Shown: piece by piece, positions 25,651 through 35,328 of the stretch | Layout of the letters: each line of letters starts with the position of its first letter | Numbering within the stretch: the stretch's first letter is position 1 | Origin: Gelidibacter salicanalis | GTDB lineage: Bacteria; Bacteroidota; Bacteroidia; Flavobacteriales; Flavobacteriaceae | Length of the DNA stretch: 41,050 nucleotides | Direction: 5' to 3' | NCBI RefSeq assembly: GCF_016469035.1 | Contig: NZ_JAEHJZ010000028.1 | Coordinates: forward strand, 36,995-78,044 | Made by a program: the position numbers and the translations under genes | Notes under the pieces: generated by a model | Database searches by the model: none | What the model was told of the DNA's origin: nothing | The model's input: only the letters and a program-made list of their open reading frames with translations

Positions 25651-26382
25651 TTACTTTCTACGACGGGGTTTATTATTCCCACCACGTCTTGGCGCATCAG
25701 ATCCTCCTTTGCCGCCTTGTTTTTTGGATAATCCAACAAGCGGTGAAAGATCTCTCTTACCATACACTTCACCTTTCATGATCCACACCTTAACACCCAA
25801 TCTACCATAAGTAGTATGTGCCTCAACTAAAGCATAGTCAATGTCAGCTCTAAACGTCGATAATGGAATTCTTCCTTCTTTGTAGTGTTCAGAACGTGCC
25901 ATTTCAGCACCGTTTAAACGCCCACTAATTTGAATCTTGATCCCTTCAGCATTCATTCGCATTGTTGCAGCAATTGCCATTTTGATGGCACGTCTGTAAG
26001 AAATACGATTCTCGATTTGACGAGCAACGCTAGATGCTACTAAAAAGGCATCCAATTCTGGTCTCTTGATCTCGAAGATGTTCAATTGAACTTCCTTATC
26101 TGTAATTTTCTTAAGCTCTTCTTTTAACTTGTCTACCTCTTGACCACCTTTCCCGATAATGATACCAGGTCTTGCAGTTGTGATAGTAACGGTTACAAGT
26201 TTAAGCGTACGCTCAATAATTACTCTTGACACACTTGCTTTAGATAAACGAGCGTGAACATATTTTCTAATCTTATCGTCTTCAGCAAGTTTATCTCCAT
26301 AATCATTGCCACCGTACCAGTTAGATTCCCATCCTCTGATAATTCCTAAACGATTTCCGATTGGATTTGTCTTTTGTCCCAT
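25651..26382 (-). CDS. rpsC: 30S ribosomal protein S3 (uS3)
   Basis: mRNA entry-channel protein with helicase function. 243 residues: N-terminal [24 protein letters not shown] domain with [19 protein letters not shown], then the S3 C-terminal domain ([32 protein letters not shown]). The C-terminal tail is Gly/Arg/Lys-rich. Spaced 8 nt from rplV. Confidence 0.98.
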   Translation of the reverse strand: MGQKTNPIGNRLGIIRGWESNWYGGNDYGDKLAEDDKIRKYVHARLSKASVSRVIIERTLKLVTVTITTARPGIIIGKGGQEVDKLKEELKKITDKEVQLNIFEIKRPELDAFLVASSVARQIENRISYRRAIKMAIAATMRMNAEGIKIQISGRLNGAEMARSEHYKEGRIPLSTFRADIDYALVEAHTTYGRLGVKVWIMKGEVYGKRDLSPLVGLSKKQGGKGGSDAPRRGGNNKPRRRK

Positions 26383-26390
26383 ATCTCTAT

Positions 26391-26798
26391 TTAAGCTTGT
26401 GTGTTATTGATTGCTCCAATAACCACGGTAACGTGGTTAGAACGTTTTCTAATTCTGTGTGCACGACCTTGAGGTGCTGGACGTAATCTTTTCAACATTG
26501 CGCCACCATCTACTCTGATCTCTTTAACGAACAAGCCTGCATCTTCAATGCTTGCATCTTCGTTTTTTGCTTGCCAATTGGCAATTGCTGAAAGCACCAA
26601 CTTCTCTAAACGACGAGATGCTTCTTTAGGGCTAAATCTTAAGATATTTAGAGCCATTTCAGCTTTTTGTCCCCTAACCAAATCCGCAACTAAGCGCATC
26701 TTTCTCGGTGATGTAGGACAGTTATTAAGCTTTGCAAAAGCGATGTGCTTTTTTTCTTCCTTAATAGCGTCTGCCATTTGTTTTTTACGACTTCCCAT
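26391..26798 (-). CDS. rplV: 50S ribosomal protein L22 (uL22)
   Basis: Lines the exit tunnel; its beta-hairpin contains the macrolide-sensing loop. 135 residues, with [25 protein letters not shown] and the loop region [27 protein letters not shown]. The 20-residue N-terminal extension ([22 protein letters not shown]) is usual in Bacteroidota. Spaced 8 nt from rpsS. Confidence 0.97.
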   Translation of the reverse strand: MGSRKKQMADAIKEEKKHIAFAKLNNCPTSPRKMRLVADLVRGQKAEMALNILRFSPKEASRRLEKLVLSAIANWQAKNEDASIEDAGLFVKEIRVDGGAMLKRLRPAPQGRAHRIRKRSNHVTVVIGAINNTQA

Positions 26799-26806
26799 AG
26801 CTCTAC

Positions 26807-27085
26807 TTATTTTTTACCTTTATTTTTAGCACCGGCATGACCTCTAAAAGATCGTGTTGGTGAAAATTCTCCTAATTTGTGACCTACCATATTCTCAGTT
26901 ACAAAAACTGGTACAAATTGACGACCATTGTGAACAGCTATAGTTTGTCCAACAAAATCCGGGGAAATCATAGAGGCTCTAGACCACGTTTTGATAACCG
27001 ATTTTTTGTTTGAAGCTACATTCTCTTCAACTTTTTTACTCAATTTATAATGGATGTAAGGTCCTTTTTTTAATGAACGTGCCAT
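26807..27085 (-). CDS. rpsS: 30S ribosomal protein S19 (uS19)
   Basis: 30S head protein forming a complex with S13. 92 residues: [64 protein letters not shown]. Spaced 10 nt from rplB. Confidence 0.98.
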   Translation of the reverse strand: MARSLKKGPYIHYKLSKKVEENVASNKKSVIKTWSRASMISPDFVGQTIAVHNGRQFVPVFVTENMVGHKLGEFSPTRSFRGHAGAKNKGKK

Positions 27086-27095
27086 ATTATCTCAA

Positions 27096-27923
27096 TTATT
27101 TCTTTCTACGTTCTACAATATATTTATTACTCGCTTTTGTTTTAGAACGGGTTCTATAACCTTTAGCAGGTATACCATTTCTAGAACGTGGATGACCACC
27201 AGAAGACTTACCTTCTCCACCACCCATTGGATGATCGACAGGGTTCATAACTACAGGTCTTGTACGTGGACGTCTACCCAACCATCTTGATCTACCTGCT
27301 TTACCAGATACAGTCAATTGATGATCAGAGTTAGATACAGCTCCAATAGTTGCCATACATTCTACAAGTATTAAACGTGTTTCACCAGAAGGTAATTTAA
27401 TAGATGCGAATTTTCCATCTCTCGCCATTAACTGTGCGAATGAACCAGCACTTCTTGCCATAATTGCTCCTTGTCCAGGACGCAATTCAATACATGAAAT
27501 GATAGTACCAAGAGGAACATACTTTAGTAGCATTGCATTTCCAATTTCTGGAGCAACACCTTCAGCACCTGAAACTACAGTTTGCCCAACTTGTAAACCA
27601 TTTTGAGCAATCATGTAACGTTTCTCACCATCTTGATAATTCAAAAGAGCGATAAATGCTGTTCTGTTTGGATCGTACTCGATAGACGCCACTTCTGCTG
27701 GAATTCCAGTTTTGTTACGTTTGAAATCGATAACACGATACTTTCTTTTATGACCACCACCAATATAGCGCATGGTCATTTTTCCTTGACTGTTTCTACC
27801 ACCAGATCTCTTGTTCGGAACGAGTAAACTCTTTTCCGGCTTATCAGTAGTAATGGCGTCAAATCCATTAACTACTCTAAATCGCTGACCTGCTGTGATC
27901 GGTTTTAATTTTCTTACTGACAT
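27096..27923 (-). CDS. rplB: 50S ribosomal protein L2 (uL2)
   Basis: Primary 23S rRNA-binding protein near the peptidyl-transferase centre. 275 residues with the RNA-binding domain ([14 protein letters not shown]-type [14 protein letters not shown]) and the C-terminal [28 protein letters not shown], which includes the conserved His of the active-site region. Spaced 10 nt from rplW. Confidence 0.98.
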   Translation of the reverse strand: MSVRKLKPITAGQRFRVVNGFDAITTDKPEKSLLVPNKRSGGRNSQGKMTMRYIGGGHKRKYRVIDFKRNKTGIPAEVASIEYDPNRTAFIALLNYQDGEKRYMIAQNGLQVGQTVVSGAEGVAPEIGNAMLLKYVPLGTIISCIELRPGQGAIMARSAGSFAQLMARDGKFASIKLPSGETRLILVECMATIGAVSNSDHQLTVSGKAGRSRWLGRRPRTRPVVMNPVDHPMGGGEGKSSGGHPRSRNGIPAKGYRTRSKTKASNKYIVERRKK

Positions 27924-27933
27924 TTGTCTTTAA

Positions 27934-28224
27934 TTACATGTTAGTGTATAAATCAATTGATTCACCTTCCGCCAGTTGTACAATTGCTTTTTTAACAGCA
28001 TTTGTTTTACCATTCTGAATACCTGTCTTTGTGTGACGGGTTCTTCTGTCTGGACGGACATTTATAGTACGAACTTTTTCAACGGAAACGCCATAAGCAG
28101 CTTCCACCGCTTTTTTTATTTCAACCTTGTTCGCCTTCGTATTCACTTGGAAGCTATAGCAGTTGTTTAACTCGCTATTAGCTGTCGCTTTTTCAGTGAT
28201 TATAGGTTTAATTAAGATGCTCAT
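27934..28224 (-). CDS. rplW: 50S ribosomal protein L23 (uL23)
   Basis: Rim of the exit tunnel; docking site for trigger factor and SRP. 96 residues (IIKPIITEKATANSE-like start, FQVNTKANKVEIKKAVEAAYGVSVEKVRTINV). Spaced 6 nt from rplD. Confidence 0.97.
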   Translation of the reverse strand: MSILIKPIITEKATANSELNNCYSFQVNTKANKVEIKKAVEAAYGVSVEKVRTINVRPDRRTRHTKTGIQNGKTNAVKKAIVQLAEGESIDLYTNM

Positions 28225-28230
28225 GTTTCC

Positions 28231-28860
28231 TTATTTACTTAAATTCGATTCAATTCCTTCTAAAGAGCTCTCTAAAAGGACTAATTTATTTGCGTTTAAA
28301 ATCTTGTAAGTACTTAATTCTGAGTTCATTATAACATCAGAACCTTTTAAATTACGTGAGGACAAATATACATTATTATTTGAGGCACCCAACACAAACA
28401 AAGATTTTTTATTCTCAACACCCAACGCTTTCAATACGTTAGTGAAGTTTTTGGTCTTTGGAGAATCAAAATTAAAATCTTCCATTACCACAATCGCGCT
28501 ATCATTAGCTTTCATTGTTAAGGCTGATTTACGTGCTAAACGCTTAAGGCCTTTGTTCAATTTAAAGCTATAGTTTCTTGGTCTTGGACCAAACATACGT
28601 CCACCACCTTTAAATACACCAGACTTGATAGATCCTGCACGTGCTGTACCAGTACCTTTTTGTTTCTTGATCTTACGTGTACTTCCAGAGATTTCTGCTC
28701 TTTCCTTAGCCTTATGCGTTCCTTGACGTTGGTTAGCAAGATATTGCTTAACATCTAAGTAAACTGCATGGTTATTAGGCTCAATAGCAAACACATCTGC
28801 AGAAAGTTCAACCTCTCTACCTGTGCTTTTTCCGTTTATATCTACAACTGCTACTTTCAT
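28231..28860 (-). CDS. rplD: 50S ribosomal protein L4 (uL4)
   Basis: Exit-tunnel protein; in E. coli it represses the S10 operon through the leader of its own mRNA. 209 residues, with the extended tunnel loop ([35 protein letters not shown]) and [19 protein letters not shown]. Its ATG overlaps the rplC stop codon by 1 nt (TAATG), so translation is coupled. Confidence 0.97.
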   Translation of the reverse strand: MKVAVVDINGKSTGREVELSADVFAIEPNNHAVYLDVKQYLANQRQGTHKAKERAEISGSTRKIKKQKGTGTARAGSIKSGVFKGGGRMFGPRPRNYSFKLNKGLKRLARKSALTMKANDSAIVVMEDFNFDSPKTKNFTNVLKALGVENKKSLFVLGASNNNVYLSSRNLKGSDVIMNSELSTYKILNANKLVLLESSLEGIESNLSK

Positions 28861-29477
28861 TATTTCTGAATAATTACATAAGAGTTTTTATGACCAGGAA
28901 CACATCCTTTAACCACCAATAAGTTCTTTTCAGGAACTACTTTGTAAACTCTTAAATTTTCAACATTCACTCTCTCGCCACCCATTCTTCCGGCCATCTT
29001 CATTCCTTTAAATACTCTTGCAGGATACGAAGCCGCACCAATAGAACCAGGAGCTCTTAAACGGTTATGTTGACCATGCGTAGCTTGACCAACTCCACCA
29101 AAACCATGACGCTTTACAACCCCTTGGAATCCTTTTCCTTTAGATGTACCAGCAATATCAACAAATTCACCTTCAATGAAATGTTCTACTGTAATAGCAT
29201 CACCTAATTTGTAATCTTCTCCAAATCCTTGGAATTCAACGACTTTTCTCTTAACAGAAGTACCGGCTTTTTTGGCATGACCTGCCTCAGCTTTAGTGGA
29301 ACTTTTCTCTGTCTTGTCATCGAAACCAAGTTGAAGAGCACTATACCCGTCAACCTCTTCGGTTCTGACTTGGGTAACGATACATGGACCTGCTTCAATA
29401 ACGGTACACGGAATGTTTTTTCCGTTCTCGTCGTAGATACTGGTCATACCGATTTTTTTTCCAATTAACCCAGACAT
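28860..29477 (-). CDS. rplC: 50S ribosomal protein L3 (uL3)
   Basis: 23S rRNA-binding protein that starts 50S assembly. 205 residues from the ATG at 29477 ([30 protein letters not shown]), with [19 protein letters not shown]. The frame is open to a TTG at 29504, but those nine codons run into a hairpin, so I keep the ATG. Preceded by a structured 302-nt spacer after rpsJ. Confidence 0.97.
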   Translation of the reverse strand: MSGLIGKKIGMTSIYDENGKNIPCTVIEAGPCIVTQVRTEEVDGYSALQLGFDDKTEKSSTKAEAGHAKKAGTSVKRKVVEFQGFGEDYKLGDAITVEHFIEGEFVDIAGTSKGKGFQGVVKRHGFGGVGQATHGQHNRLRAPGSIGAASYPARVFKGMKMAGRMGGERVNVENLRVYKVVPEKNLLVVKGCVPGHKNSYVIIQK

Positions 29478-29498
29478 AAATATTAATTTGTTTGTTAT

Positions 29499-29597
29499 GG
29501 ACAATTCACGACTTGTCCGCTTTTTTATATATAGGTAATTCGTGACTTACCTATGTATTTAAAAATATTCAGGGCCGAAAATACTTCAGCCCTGAAT
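29499..29597 (-). promoter_or_regulatory. Candidate structured leader before rplC: three hairpins
   Basis: On the reverse strand, 5' to 3': ATTCAGGGC/GCCCTGAAT (29597-29567), ATAGGTAA/TTACCTAT with loop GTCACGAA (29554-29531), and GGACAA/TTGTCC with loop GTCGTGAA (29518-29499), the last 21 nt before the rplC ATG. The two 8-nt loops contain TCACGA and TCGTGA, which are mutual reverse complements. Confidence 0.55.
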
Positions 29598-29640
29598 GTA
29601 TTTTTACCGTTTTTCCCTCGCACGCAGCTCGGGACATGTT

Positions 29641-29780
29641 GAGACACATAATTATGTGTCTCTAAATTTTTTGTATAGATGCAATATTATGCGTTTCTGC
29701 AATTTGTACAGACGCAAAATTTTGCGTCTCTATGGCAATATTTTGCCTCCATTATTCGGAGACGCAATATTTTGCGTCTC
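29641..29780. repeat. Array of palindromic elements after rpsJ
   Basis: Five consecutive palindromes: 29641-29662 (GAGACACATAA and complement, perfect), 29678-29698 (imperfect), 29710-29729 (AGACGCAAAA and complement, perfect), 29734-29747 (GGCAA/TTGCC), 29759-29780 (GAGACGCAA/TTGCGTCTC). The last shares one base with the rpsJ stop codon. Confidence 0.85.
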
Positions 29781-30085
29781 TATACCTTAATCTCTACTTC
29801 TACACCACTTGGCAACTCCAATTTCATCAAAGCATCAATTGTTTTTGATGAAGAACTATAGATGTCCAAAAGTCTTTTGTAAGAACTTAATTGGAACTGC
29901 TCTCTAGCTTTCTTGTTAACGTGTGGAGAACGTAAAACCGTAAAGATTTTTTTATTTGTTGGTAAAGGAATTGGCCCAGTTACAACTGCGCCCGTACTTT
30001 TTACCGTTTTAACAATCTTATCAGCAGATTTGTCCACCAACATGTGATCGTAAGATTTTAGTTTTATTCTGATTTTTTGACTCAT
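29780..30085 (-). CDS. rpsJ: 30S ribosomal protein S10 (uS10)
   Basis: 30S head protein and, as NusE, a factor in transcription antitermination. 101 residues ([33 protein letters not shown]..., [28 protein letters not shown]). Spaced 12 nt from fusA. Its TAG stop is at the border of a palindromic repeat array. Confidence 0.98.
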   Translation of the reverse strand: MSQKIRIKLKSYDHMLVDKSADKIVKTVKSTGAVVTGPIPLPTNKKIFTVLRSPHVNKKAREQFQLSSYKRLLDIYSSSSKTIDALMKLELPSGVEVEIKV

Positions 30086-30097
30086 TTTCTTGAAAAT

Positions 30098-32224
30098 TTA
30101 AGCTTCGACGCCTTTAGCTGCTTTAATCACTTCTTCAGATATATTAGAAGGAGTTTCAGCATAATGTGAAAATTCCATTGTTGATGTTGCACGACCTGAA
30201 GACAATGTTCTTAATGTGGTAACATATCCAAACATTTCAGATAATGGCACAGTTGCTTTTACAGTTTTTGCACCAGCTCGGTCACCCATATCAGTCATTT
30301 GTCCTCTTCTTCGGTTCAAATCGCCAACTATATCACCCATGTTTTCTTCTGGTGTAATCACCTCGATCTTCATGATAGGCTCCATTATTACGGCTTTAGC
30401 AGCTTTAGCAGCATTTCTAAATCCGATTTTTGCAGCCAACTCAAATGATAGTTGATCAGAATCCACATCGTGGTAAGATCCGTCAGTAAGTGTCACTTTC
30501 ATGGCATCTACTTCATAACCTGCCAATGGACCATTGACCATTGCCATTTTAAATCCTTTTTCAATTGAAGGGATAAATTCTTTAGGAACGTTTCCACCTT
30601 TAATAGCAGAAACAAATTCTAAACCTGTTTTACCTTCTTCAGCTGGCTCCAAAGTAAATTGGATATCAGCAAATTTACCACGACCACCAGATTGTTTTTT
30701 GTAAACTTCTCTATGTTGTGCCGGTCTAGTAATTGCCTCTTTATATTCTACTTGTGGTGCACCTTGATTTACTTCAACTTTAAATTCACGACGTAAACGG
30801 TCTACAATGATGTCTAAGTGAAGCTCACCCATTCCAGAAATAATAGTCTGTCCTGAAGATTCATCTGTACGTGCTGTAAAGGTAGGATCCTCTTCAGCTA
30901 ATTTTGAAAGCGCCATCCCTAATTTGTCAACATCAGCTTTTGTTTTAGGTTCTACCGCGATACCAATAACGGGATCAGGGAAATTCATTGATTCTAACAC
31001 AATTGGATGCTTCTCATCAGACATGGTATCACCAGTCTTAATATCCTTAAACCCTACGGCAGCTCCAATATCTCCTGCTTCGATAAAATCAAGAGCAATT
31101 TGTTTGTTGGCATGCATTTGGTAGATACGAGAAATACGCTCTTTCTTACCTGAACGGTTGTTCAAGATATAAGAACCTGCATCTAAACGACCAGAATACG
31201 CTCTAAAAAATGCTAAACGACCAACAAAAGGATCGGTAGCAATTTTAAACGCTAAAGCTGAAAATGGTTCATTAACACTTGGTTTACGTCTTTCCTCTTT
31301 TTCTGTATCAGGATTGATACCGATAACGCTTTCTCTATCCATAGGGGATGGTAAGTAGCGACAAACAGCATCCAATAAAAACTGAACGCCCTTATTTTTA
31401 AATGAAGATCCACATACCATAGGAATGATTGCCATATCCATTACAGCAGCTCTAAGTGCAGCATGCACTTCATCTTCTGTAATAGAGTTTTCATCTTCCA
31501 TGAATTTCTCTAATAGATTCTCATCGTAGCTGGCTACCTCTTCAATCAATAAAGCTCTAAACTCACGAACTTCATCTTTCATCTCTTCAGGGATAGCTAC
31601 AACGTCAAAGGTTGCTCCGAAGTTATCATCATGCCATACAATAGCTCTGTTTTTAACTAAGTCAACGATTCCTTTAAAGTCACTCTCATCACCAATAGGT
31701 AAAACGATTGGCACTGCATTAGAGCCTAACATTTCTTTTACCTGTTTGTTAACTTCTAAAAAGTTAGACCCTTGACGGTCCATTTTGTTAACAAACCCGA
31801 TTCTTGGAACTTTATAATTATCAGCAAGCCTCCAGTTAGTTTCAGATTGTGGCTCAACACCATCAACTGCACTAAATAAGAATACTAAACCATCCAATAC
31901 ACGTAAAGAACGATTTACCTCTACGGTAAAATCAACGTGACCTGGAGTATCAATAATATTGAAATGGTAAGACTGAGCCTCTTCGGTCGGTTCACCATTC
32001 TCTTTTGGAAACACCCAATCACAAGTCGTAGCTGCAGAAGTAATTGTAATACCTCTTTCTGCTTCTTGTTCCATCCAGTCCATTGTTGAAGCACCATCAT
32101 GTACTTCACCAATTTTATGAGAAACGCCCGTATAAAAAAGAATACGTTCAGTTGTAGTTGTTTTCCCAGCATCAATATGTGCTGCAATACCTATATTTCT
32201 TGTAAGTAATAAATCTCTTGCCAT
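30098..32224 (-). CDS. fusA: Elongation factor G
   Basis: GTPase that drives translocation and, with RRF, ribosome recycling. 708 residues, five domains. G1 AHIDAGKT at 15-22, switch II DTPGH at 92-96, then NKMD near 146. Domain IV is present with the decoding-centre loop, ending in the SDIRSxTxG-like region and a C-terminal [12 protein letters not shown]. Gene order rpsG-fusA-rpsJ lacks tuf, as is usual in Bacteroidota. Spaced 4 nt from rpsG. Confidence 0.98.
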   Translation of the reverse strand: MARDLLLTRNIGIAAHIDAGKTTTTERILFYTGVSHKIGEVHDGASTMDWMEQEAERGITITSAATTCDWVFPKENGEPTEEAQSYHFNIIDTPGHVDFTVEVNRSLRVLDGLVFLFSAVDGVEPQSETNWRLADNYKVPRIGFVNKMDRQGSNFLEVNKQVKEMLGSNAVPIVLPIGDESDFKGIVDLVKNRAIVWHDDNFGATFDVVAIPEEMKDEVREFRALLIEEVASYDENLLEKFMEDENSITEDEVHAALRAAVMDMAIIPMVCGSSFKNKGVQFLLDAVCRYLPSPMDRESVIGINPDTEKEERRKPSVNEPFSALAFKIATDPFVGRLAFFRAYSGRLDAGSYILNNRSGKKERISRIYQMHANKQIALDFIEAGDIGAAVGFKDIKTGDTMSDEKHPIVLESMNFPDPVIGIAVEPKTKADVDKLGMALSKLAEEDPTFTARTDESSGQTIISGMGELHLDIIVDRLRREFKVEVNQGAPQVEYKEAITRPAQHREVYKKQSGGRGKFADIQFTLEPAEEGKTGLEFVSAIKGGNVPKEFIPSIEKGFKMAMVNGPLAGYEVDAMKVTLTDGSYHDVDSDQLSFELAAKIGFRNAAKAAKAVIMEPIMKIEVITPEENMGDIVGDLNRRRGQMTDMGDRAGAKTVKATVPLSEMFGYVTTLRTLSSGRATSTMEFSHYAETPSNISEEVIKAAKGVEA

Positions 32225-32228
32225 ATAT

Positions 32229-32705
32229 TTAGAATCTAAAGTGTGAGAACGCTTTATTAGCTTCTGCCATTTTATGAGTATCTAAACGCTTTTTAACCGC
32301 TGCACCTTCTTCTTTTGCCGCTGCTAAAATTTCAGCAGCCAATTTTGCTGGCATAGATTTCTCATTTCTTTTGCGTGAGTAACTAATCAACCATTTCATA
32401 GCTGTAGATACCTTACGGTCTGGACGAATTTGCATTGGGATTTGAAATGTTGCACCACCAACACGACGACTACGTACTTCTACGTGAGGCATTACGTTAG
32501 ATAAAGCATCTTTCCATGTTTCCAAGGCTGTTTTTTCTTCATCAGTTTTCTTTGCTTCTACAATGTCAATGGCATCATAAAATACTTTAAAAGCTACTGA
32601 CTTTTTACCATCCCACATCATCATGTTAACGAAACGAGTTACTAACTGGTCGTTAAAACGTGGATCTGGTAAAAGCGGTCTCTTTTTTGCTGCTCTTTTT
32701 CTCAT
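32229..32705 (-). CDS. rpsG: 30S ribosomal protein S7 (uS7)
   Basis: Primary 16S rRNA 3' domain binder; in E. coli it represses the str operon. 158 residues: [64 protein letters not shown]. Lies 80 nt after rpsL with a palindrome at the rpsL end of the gap. Confidence 0.98.
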   Translation of the reverse strand: MRKRAAKKRPLLPDPRFNDQLVTRFVNMMMWDGKKSVAFKVFYDAIDIVEAKKTDEEKTALETWKDALSNVMPHVEVRSRRVGGATFQIPMQIRPDRKVSTAMKWLISYSRKRNEKSMPAKLAAEILAAAKEEGAAVKKRLDTHKMAEANKAFSHFRF

Positions 32706-32765
32706 GTCTTCTTTGTTAATTTTAAATCATTAAAATTAATGTTGCAATAAATTGCGCCATTAATC

Positions 32766-32785
32766 AGACGTAACATGTTGCGTCT
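32766..32785. repeat. Palindromic element at the rpsL stop codon
   Basis: AGACGTAACA followed by TGTTGCGTCT: 20 nt, palindromic except for one T-G pair, abutting the rpsL stop codon at 32786. Same CGTCT/AGACG ends as the elements after rpsJ. Confidence 0.75.
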
Positions 32786-33160
32786 CTACTTTTTAGGGCG
32801 TTTTGTTCCGTATTTAGATCTACGTTGCGTTCTACCTGTAACACCTGCGGTATCTAAGGCACCACGTACAATGTGATATCTAACTCCTGGCAAATCTTTT
32901 ACCCTTCCACCTCTAACCAATACTATCGAGTGCTCCTGTAGATTGTGACCTTCGCCGCCAATGTATGCATTAACCTCGTTTCCGTTTGTCAAACGAACCC
33001 TTGCTACCTTACGCATTGCTGAGTTAGGTTTCTTAGGTGTCGTCGTATAAACACGAGTACACACACCACGTCTTTGTGGACACGAATCAAGGGCAACCGA
33101 TTTACTCTTCTTGGTTATTTTGGTTCTTCCTTTTCGTACTAATTGTGAAATTGTTGGCAT
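32786..33160 (-). CDS. rpsL: 30S ribosomal protein S12 (uS12)
   Basis: Decoding-centre protein. 124 residues. TTPKKPNSA with Lys43 and [10 protein letters not shown] with Lys88 and Pro91 are the wild-type residues of the streptomycin site, so no resistance allele is visible. First gene of the str-S10-spc transcript, 45 nt downstream of a consensus promoter. Confidence 0.98.
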   Translation of the reverse strand: MPTISQLVRKGRTKITKKSKSVALDSCPQRRGVCTRVYTTTPKKPNSAMRKVARVRLTNGNEVNAYIGGEGHNLQEHSIVLVRGGRVKDLPGVRYHIVRGALDTAGVTGRTQRRSKYGTKRPKK

Positions 33161-33204
33161 ATATTTCTATATAAATTTGTTTTACTCCTCGCTTTTGAGG
33201 GCTG

Positions 33205-33235
33205 CAAAGGTAGAAAATAAATTCGCTTTTTCAAA
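33205..33235 (-). promoter_or_regulatory. Main promoter of the ribosomal cluster
   Basis: On the reverse strand -33 TTTG (33235-33232), exactly 19 nt, then -7 TACCTTTG (33212-33205) followed by C. This is the full Bacteroidota housekeeping consensus. The early transcript contains CCTC/GAGG, able to form a short leader hairpin before rpsL. Confidence 0.85.
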
Positions 33236-33308
33236 AGTAAAACAATTAATTTTCAAATCTTTGGTCAATTATTTTTCATTCCACCAGTTTTTAGATAAAT
33301 TTTTCCTT

Positions 33309-33316
33309 TAGCTTTG
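33309..33316 (+). promoter_or_regulatory. -7 promoter element of the Omp85-like gene
   Basis: TAGCTTTG, exact TAnnTTTG match, 18 nt before the ATG at 33335. It is divergent from the ribosomal promoter about 100 nt away. Confidence 0.5.
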
Positions 33317-33334
33317 AACCTCTTTAAGTTTTAC

Positions 33335-35020
33335 ATGACTTTAAAATCAATTTTCTTACTCCTTGTTTTTGGATGGCTCTCATCTTCAAGTCTATTGGCT
33401 CAATCCTTACATCTTAGGGCAGTTGGCCAAGTTGAAACCGAATCCAGGGTACTAGAATCCTTAAACTACAAAAACTCCTTTGAGACTTTTAATAACCTTC
33501 AGATAGAAGCACAACATATCAGCATAATGTTATTAGATCAAGGTTATCTGGAAAGTGACTTGCTCAGTTTGGAGAAACAAACGGATTCTTCTTATGTGGC
33601 ATCCTATCGTTTAGGCACTCTTTATACCAACGCAAGAATTTATTTTACGGCAGACTTTAACAACAAGATCCTCAAATTGGTTTCGGCCAGCATTACCGAA
33701 ACCTATTTTGAAATTGAGCTTGCAAAACTTGAAACGGCACTTCAATTGCTGAACACCGAAATCGCTAATAATGGCGATCCATTCTCCACCCTCCAACTCA
33801 CCAACATCAAAAAAGCAAACGGCCTGTTAACTGCCAATTTAAAAATTGAAGTAAAAGAACAAAGAACAATTGACACTATTATTGTAAAAGGCCACGACAA
33901 ATTTCCGAAAGCATATGTTAGACGTTATTTAAAACTAAAACCGAAACAACCTTTTAACTTAAACACCATCCGTCGGAAAACAGCAGCCTTAGATAATTTA
34001 CAGTTTGCCTCCCAAATAAAAGAACCTGAAGTACTTTTTACAAAAGATTCTACCTTACTATATATATATGTAGAGAAACAAAAAAGCAATACGTTTGATG
34101 GGTTTTTGGGTTTTGGCACCAATACTGAAACCAACAACATTGAATTTAATGGATATTTAAACTTGAATCTTATAAATACCCTTAATTATGGCGAGTCTTT
34201 AAGATTGCTGTACAAAAGTGATGAAAGCGATCAGAAAACTTTTGATGTAAAAGCAAAATTACCTTATATATTTGGATCCCCGCTAGGCATGCAAGTGGGG
34301 ATAACTATTTTTAAAAAGGATTCCTCCTATATAACCGCTTCGCAAGTTGCAAAAATTGATTTTCAAATTAATCCTAAAAACAGTATTGGGCTCGGTATCT
34401 CGTTATTAACCTCCACAAATTTGTTAAATGTTGATGTTATTAATATTAATGATTTTCAGACCACTTTTTATGATTTAAGTTATCATTATACAAACCTGCA
34501 ACGGCACGACCGCTTATTTCCTATCAATTTCTTGTTTGAAATTACTGGCGGTTTGGGAAATAGGACCTTAAAAAACACTGATGAAACACAAAGCAAATTT
34601 GAACTGAACACTTTTAAAATATTTAATTTAGATGATCGGAATAGTATTTACACCAATATTAACGCTGCCCTTTTAAATTCAAATACGTTCTTGGACAATG
34701 AGCTCTTTAGATTTGGCGGTATCAATTCTATTAGAGGTTTTGAAGAAAACAGCTTATTGGCCAATTTGTTTGGTGTTCTAAATACAGAATACCGCTATAA
34801 GGTGACCAACAGCCTCTATATCAATTCTATTATAGATCTCGCCTACTATGAAAACCAAAGCCTCGCTACCCAAAGCAAACTATTAGGACTGGGGTTTGGT
34901 TTTGGTGTACTCACCCAAGCGGGTCTTTTTAAATTAAACTACAGCAACGGGAGCTCAGAAGATCAGACCATAAAGGTGTCTGATTCCAAAGTGCATTTGA
35001 GTTTAACGGCTACATTTTAA
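33335..35020 (+). CDS. Omp85-superfamily (BamA/TamA-like) outer-membrane protein
   Basis: 561 residues from the ATG at 33335; a TTG-started version seven codons longer runs back over the promoter and is rejected. Signal peptide (MTLKSIFLLLVFGWLSSSSLLAQ), then about 200 residues with a POTRA-like segment (TIDTIIVKGHDKFPKAYVRRYLKLKPKQPFN...LYIYVEKQK), then a barrel of amphipathic strands with the Omp85 motif SIRGF (Arg467-Gly468-Phe469) and a terminal Phe. It is shorter than BamA and has one clear POTRA, so a specialised relative is more likely. It stands alone. Confidence 0.8.
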   Translation: MTLKSIFLLLVFGWLSSSSLLAQSLHLRAVGQVETESRVLESLNYKNSFETFNNLQIEAQHISIMLLDQGYLESDLLSLEKQTDSSYVASYRLGTLYTNARIYFTADFNNKILKLVSASITETYFEIELAKLETALQLLNTEIANNGDPFSTLQLTNIKKANGLLTANLKIEVKEQRTIDTIIVKGHDKFPKAYVRRYLKLKPKQPFNLNTIRRKTAALDNLQFASQIKEPEVLFTKDSTLLYIYVEKQKSNTFDGFLGFGTNTETNNIEFNGYLNLNLINTLNYGESLRLLYKSDESDQKTFDVKAKLPYIFGSPLGMQVGITIFKKDSSYITASQVAKIDFQINPKNSIGLGISLLTSTNLLNVDVININDFQTTFYDLSYHYTNLQRHDRLFPINFLFEITGGLGNRTLKNTDETQSKFELNTFKIFNLDDRNSIYTNINAALLNSNTFLDNELFRFGGINSIRGFEENSLLANLFGVLNTEYRYKVTNSLYINSIIDLAYYENQSLATQSKLLGLGFGFGVLTQAGLFKLNYSNGSSEDQTIKVSDSKVHLSLTATF

Positions 35021-35328
35021 ATACTCAAAAAGATTCACCTCAATTAAATTGTCTTATGACTTCTCAATAATTTTGGTAAAGTATTAACTTAATTAAACTA
35101 TGACCATTGTCATATCCTGAGAATTAATAAAATTTTAAGATATTTATTTTCAGAAATCGAAGTCAACGAAGCATTTGCAAAACAACAGGTTGCACCTCAT
35201 AACACTTATAAATTCAAGAAAATTGATTGATATATCTAACACCGCAGTTGAAATTGAAAGTTAATTAAATTGTTTTTTTAACAATTTATTAGCACTTTTA
35301 CGCCAGACTAATTCAAATTAATTTAAAT
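35021..35328. other. Intergenic region before susC
   Basis: 308 nt without a gene. The only structure seen is the inverted repeat at 35267-35287. The sequence TTAGCACTTTTACG at about 35289 could be part of a degenerate promoter, but does not match TAnnTTTG. Confidence 0.5.
35267..35287. promoter_or_regulatory. Inverted repeat upstream of susC, possible operator
   Basis: AAATTGTT, five T, AACAATTT: a perfect 8-bp inverted repeat 41 nt before the susC ATG, near where a promoter should lie. It could be a repressor or activator site or an AT-rich hairpin. Confidence 0.4.

Noticed and set aside
29641-29780. Possible CRISPR array
   Set aside because: Units are palindromes of unequal length with no constant spacer size, and no cas genes are present.
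29596-29790. Open frame across the palindrome array after rpsJ
   Set aside because: The reading arises from the repeats themselves and enters rpsJ antisense; no start context.
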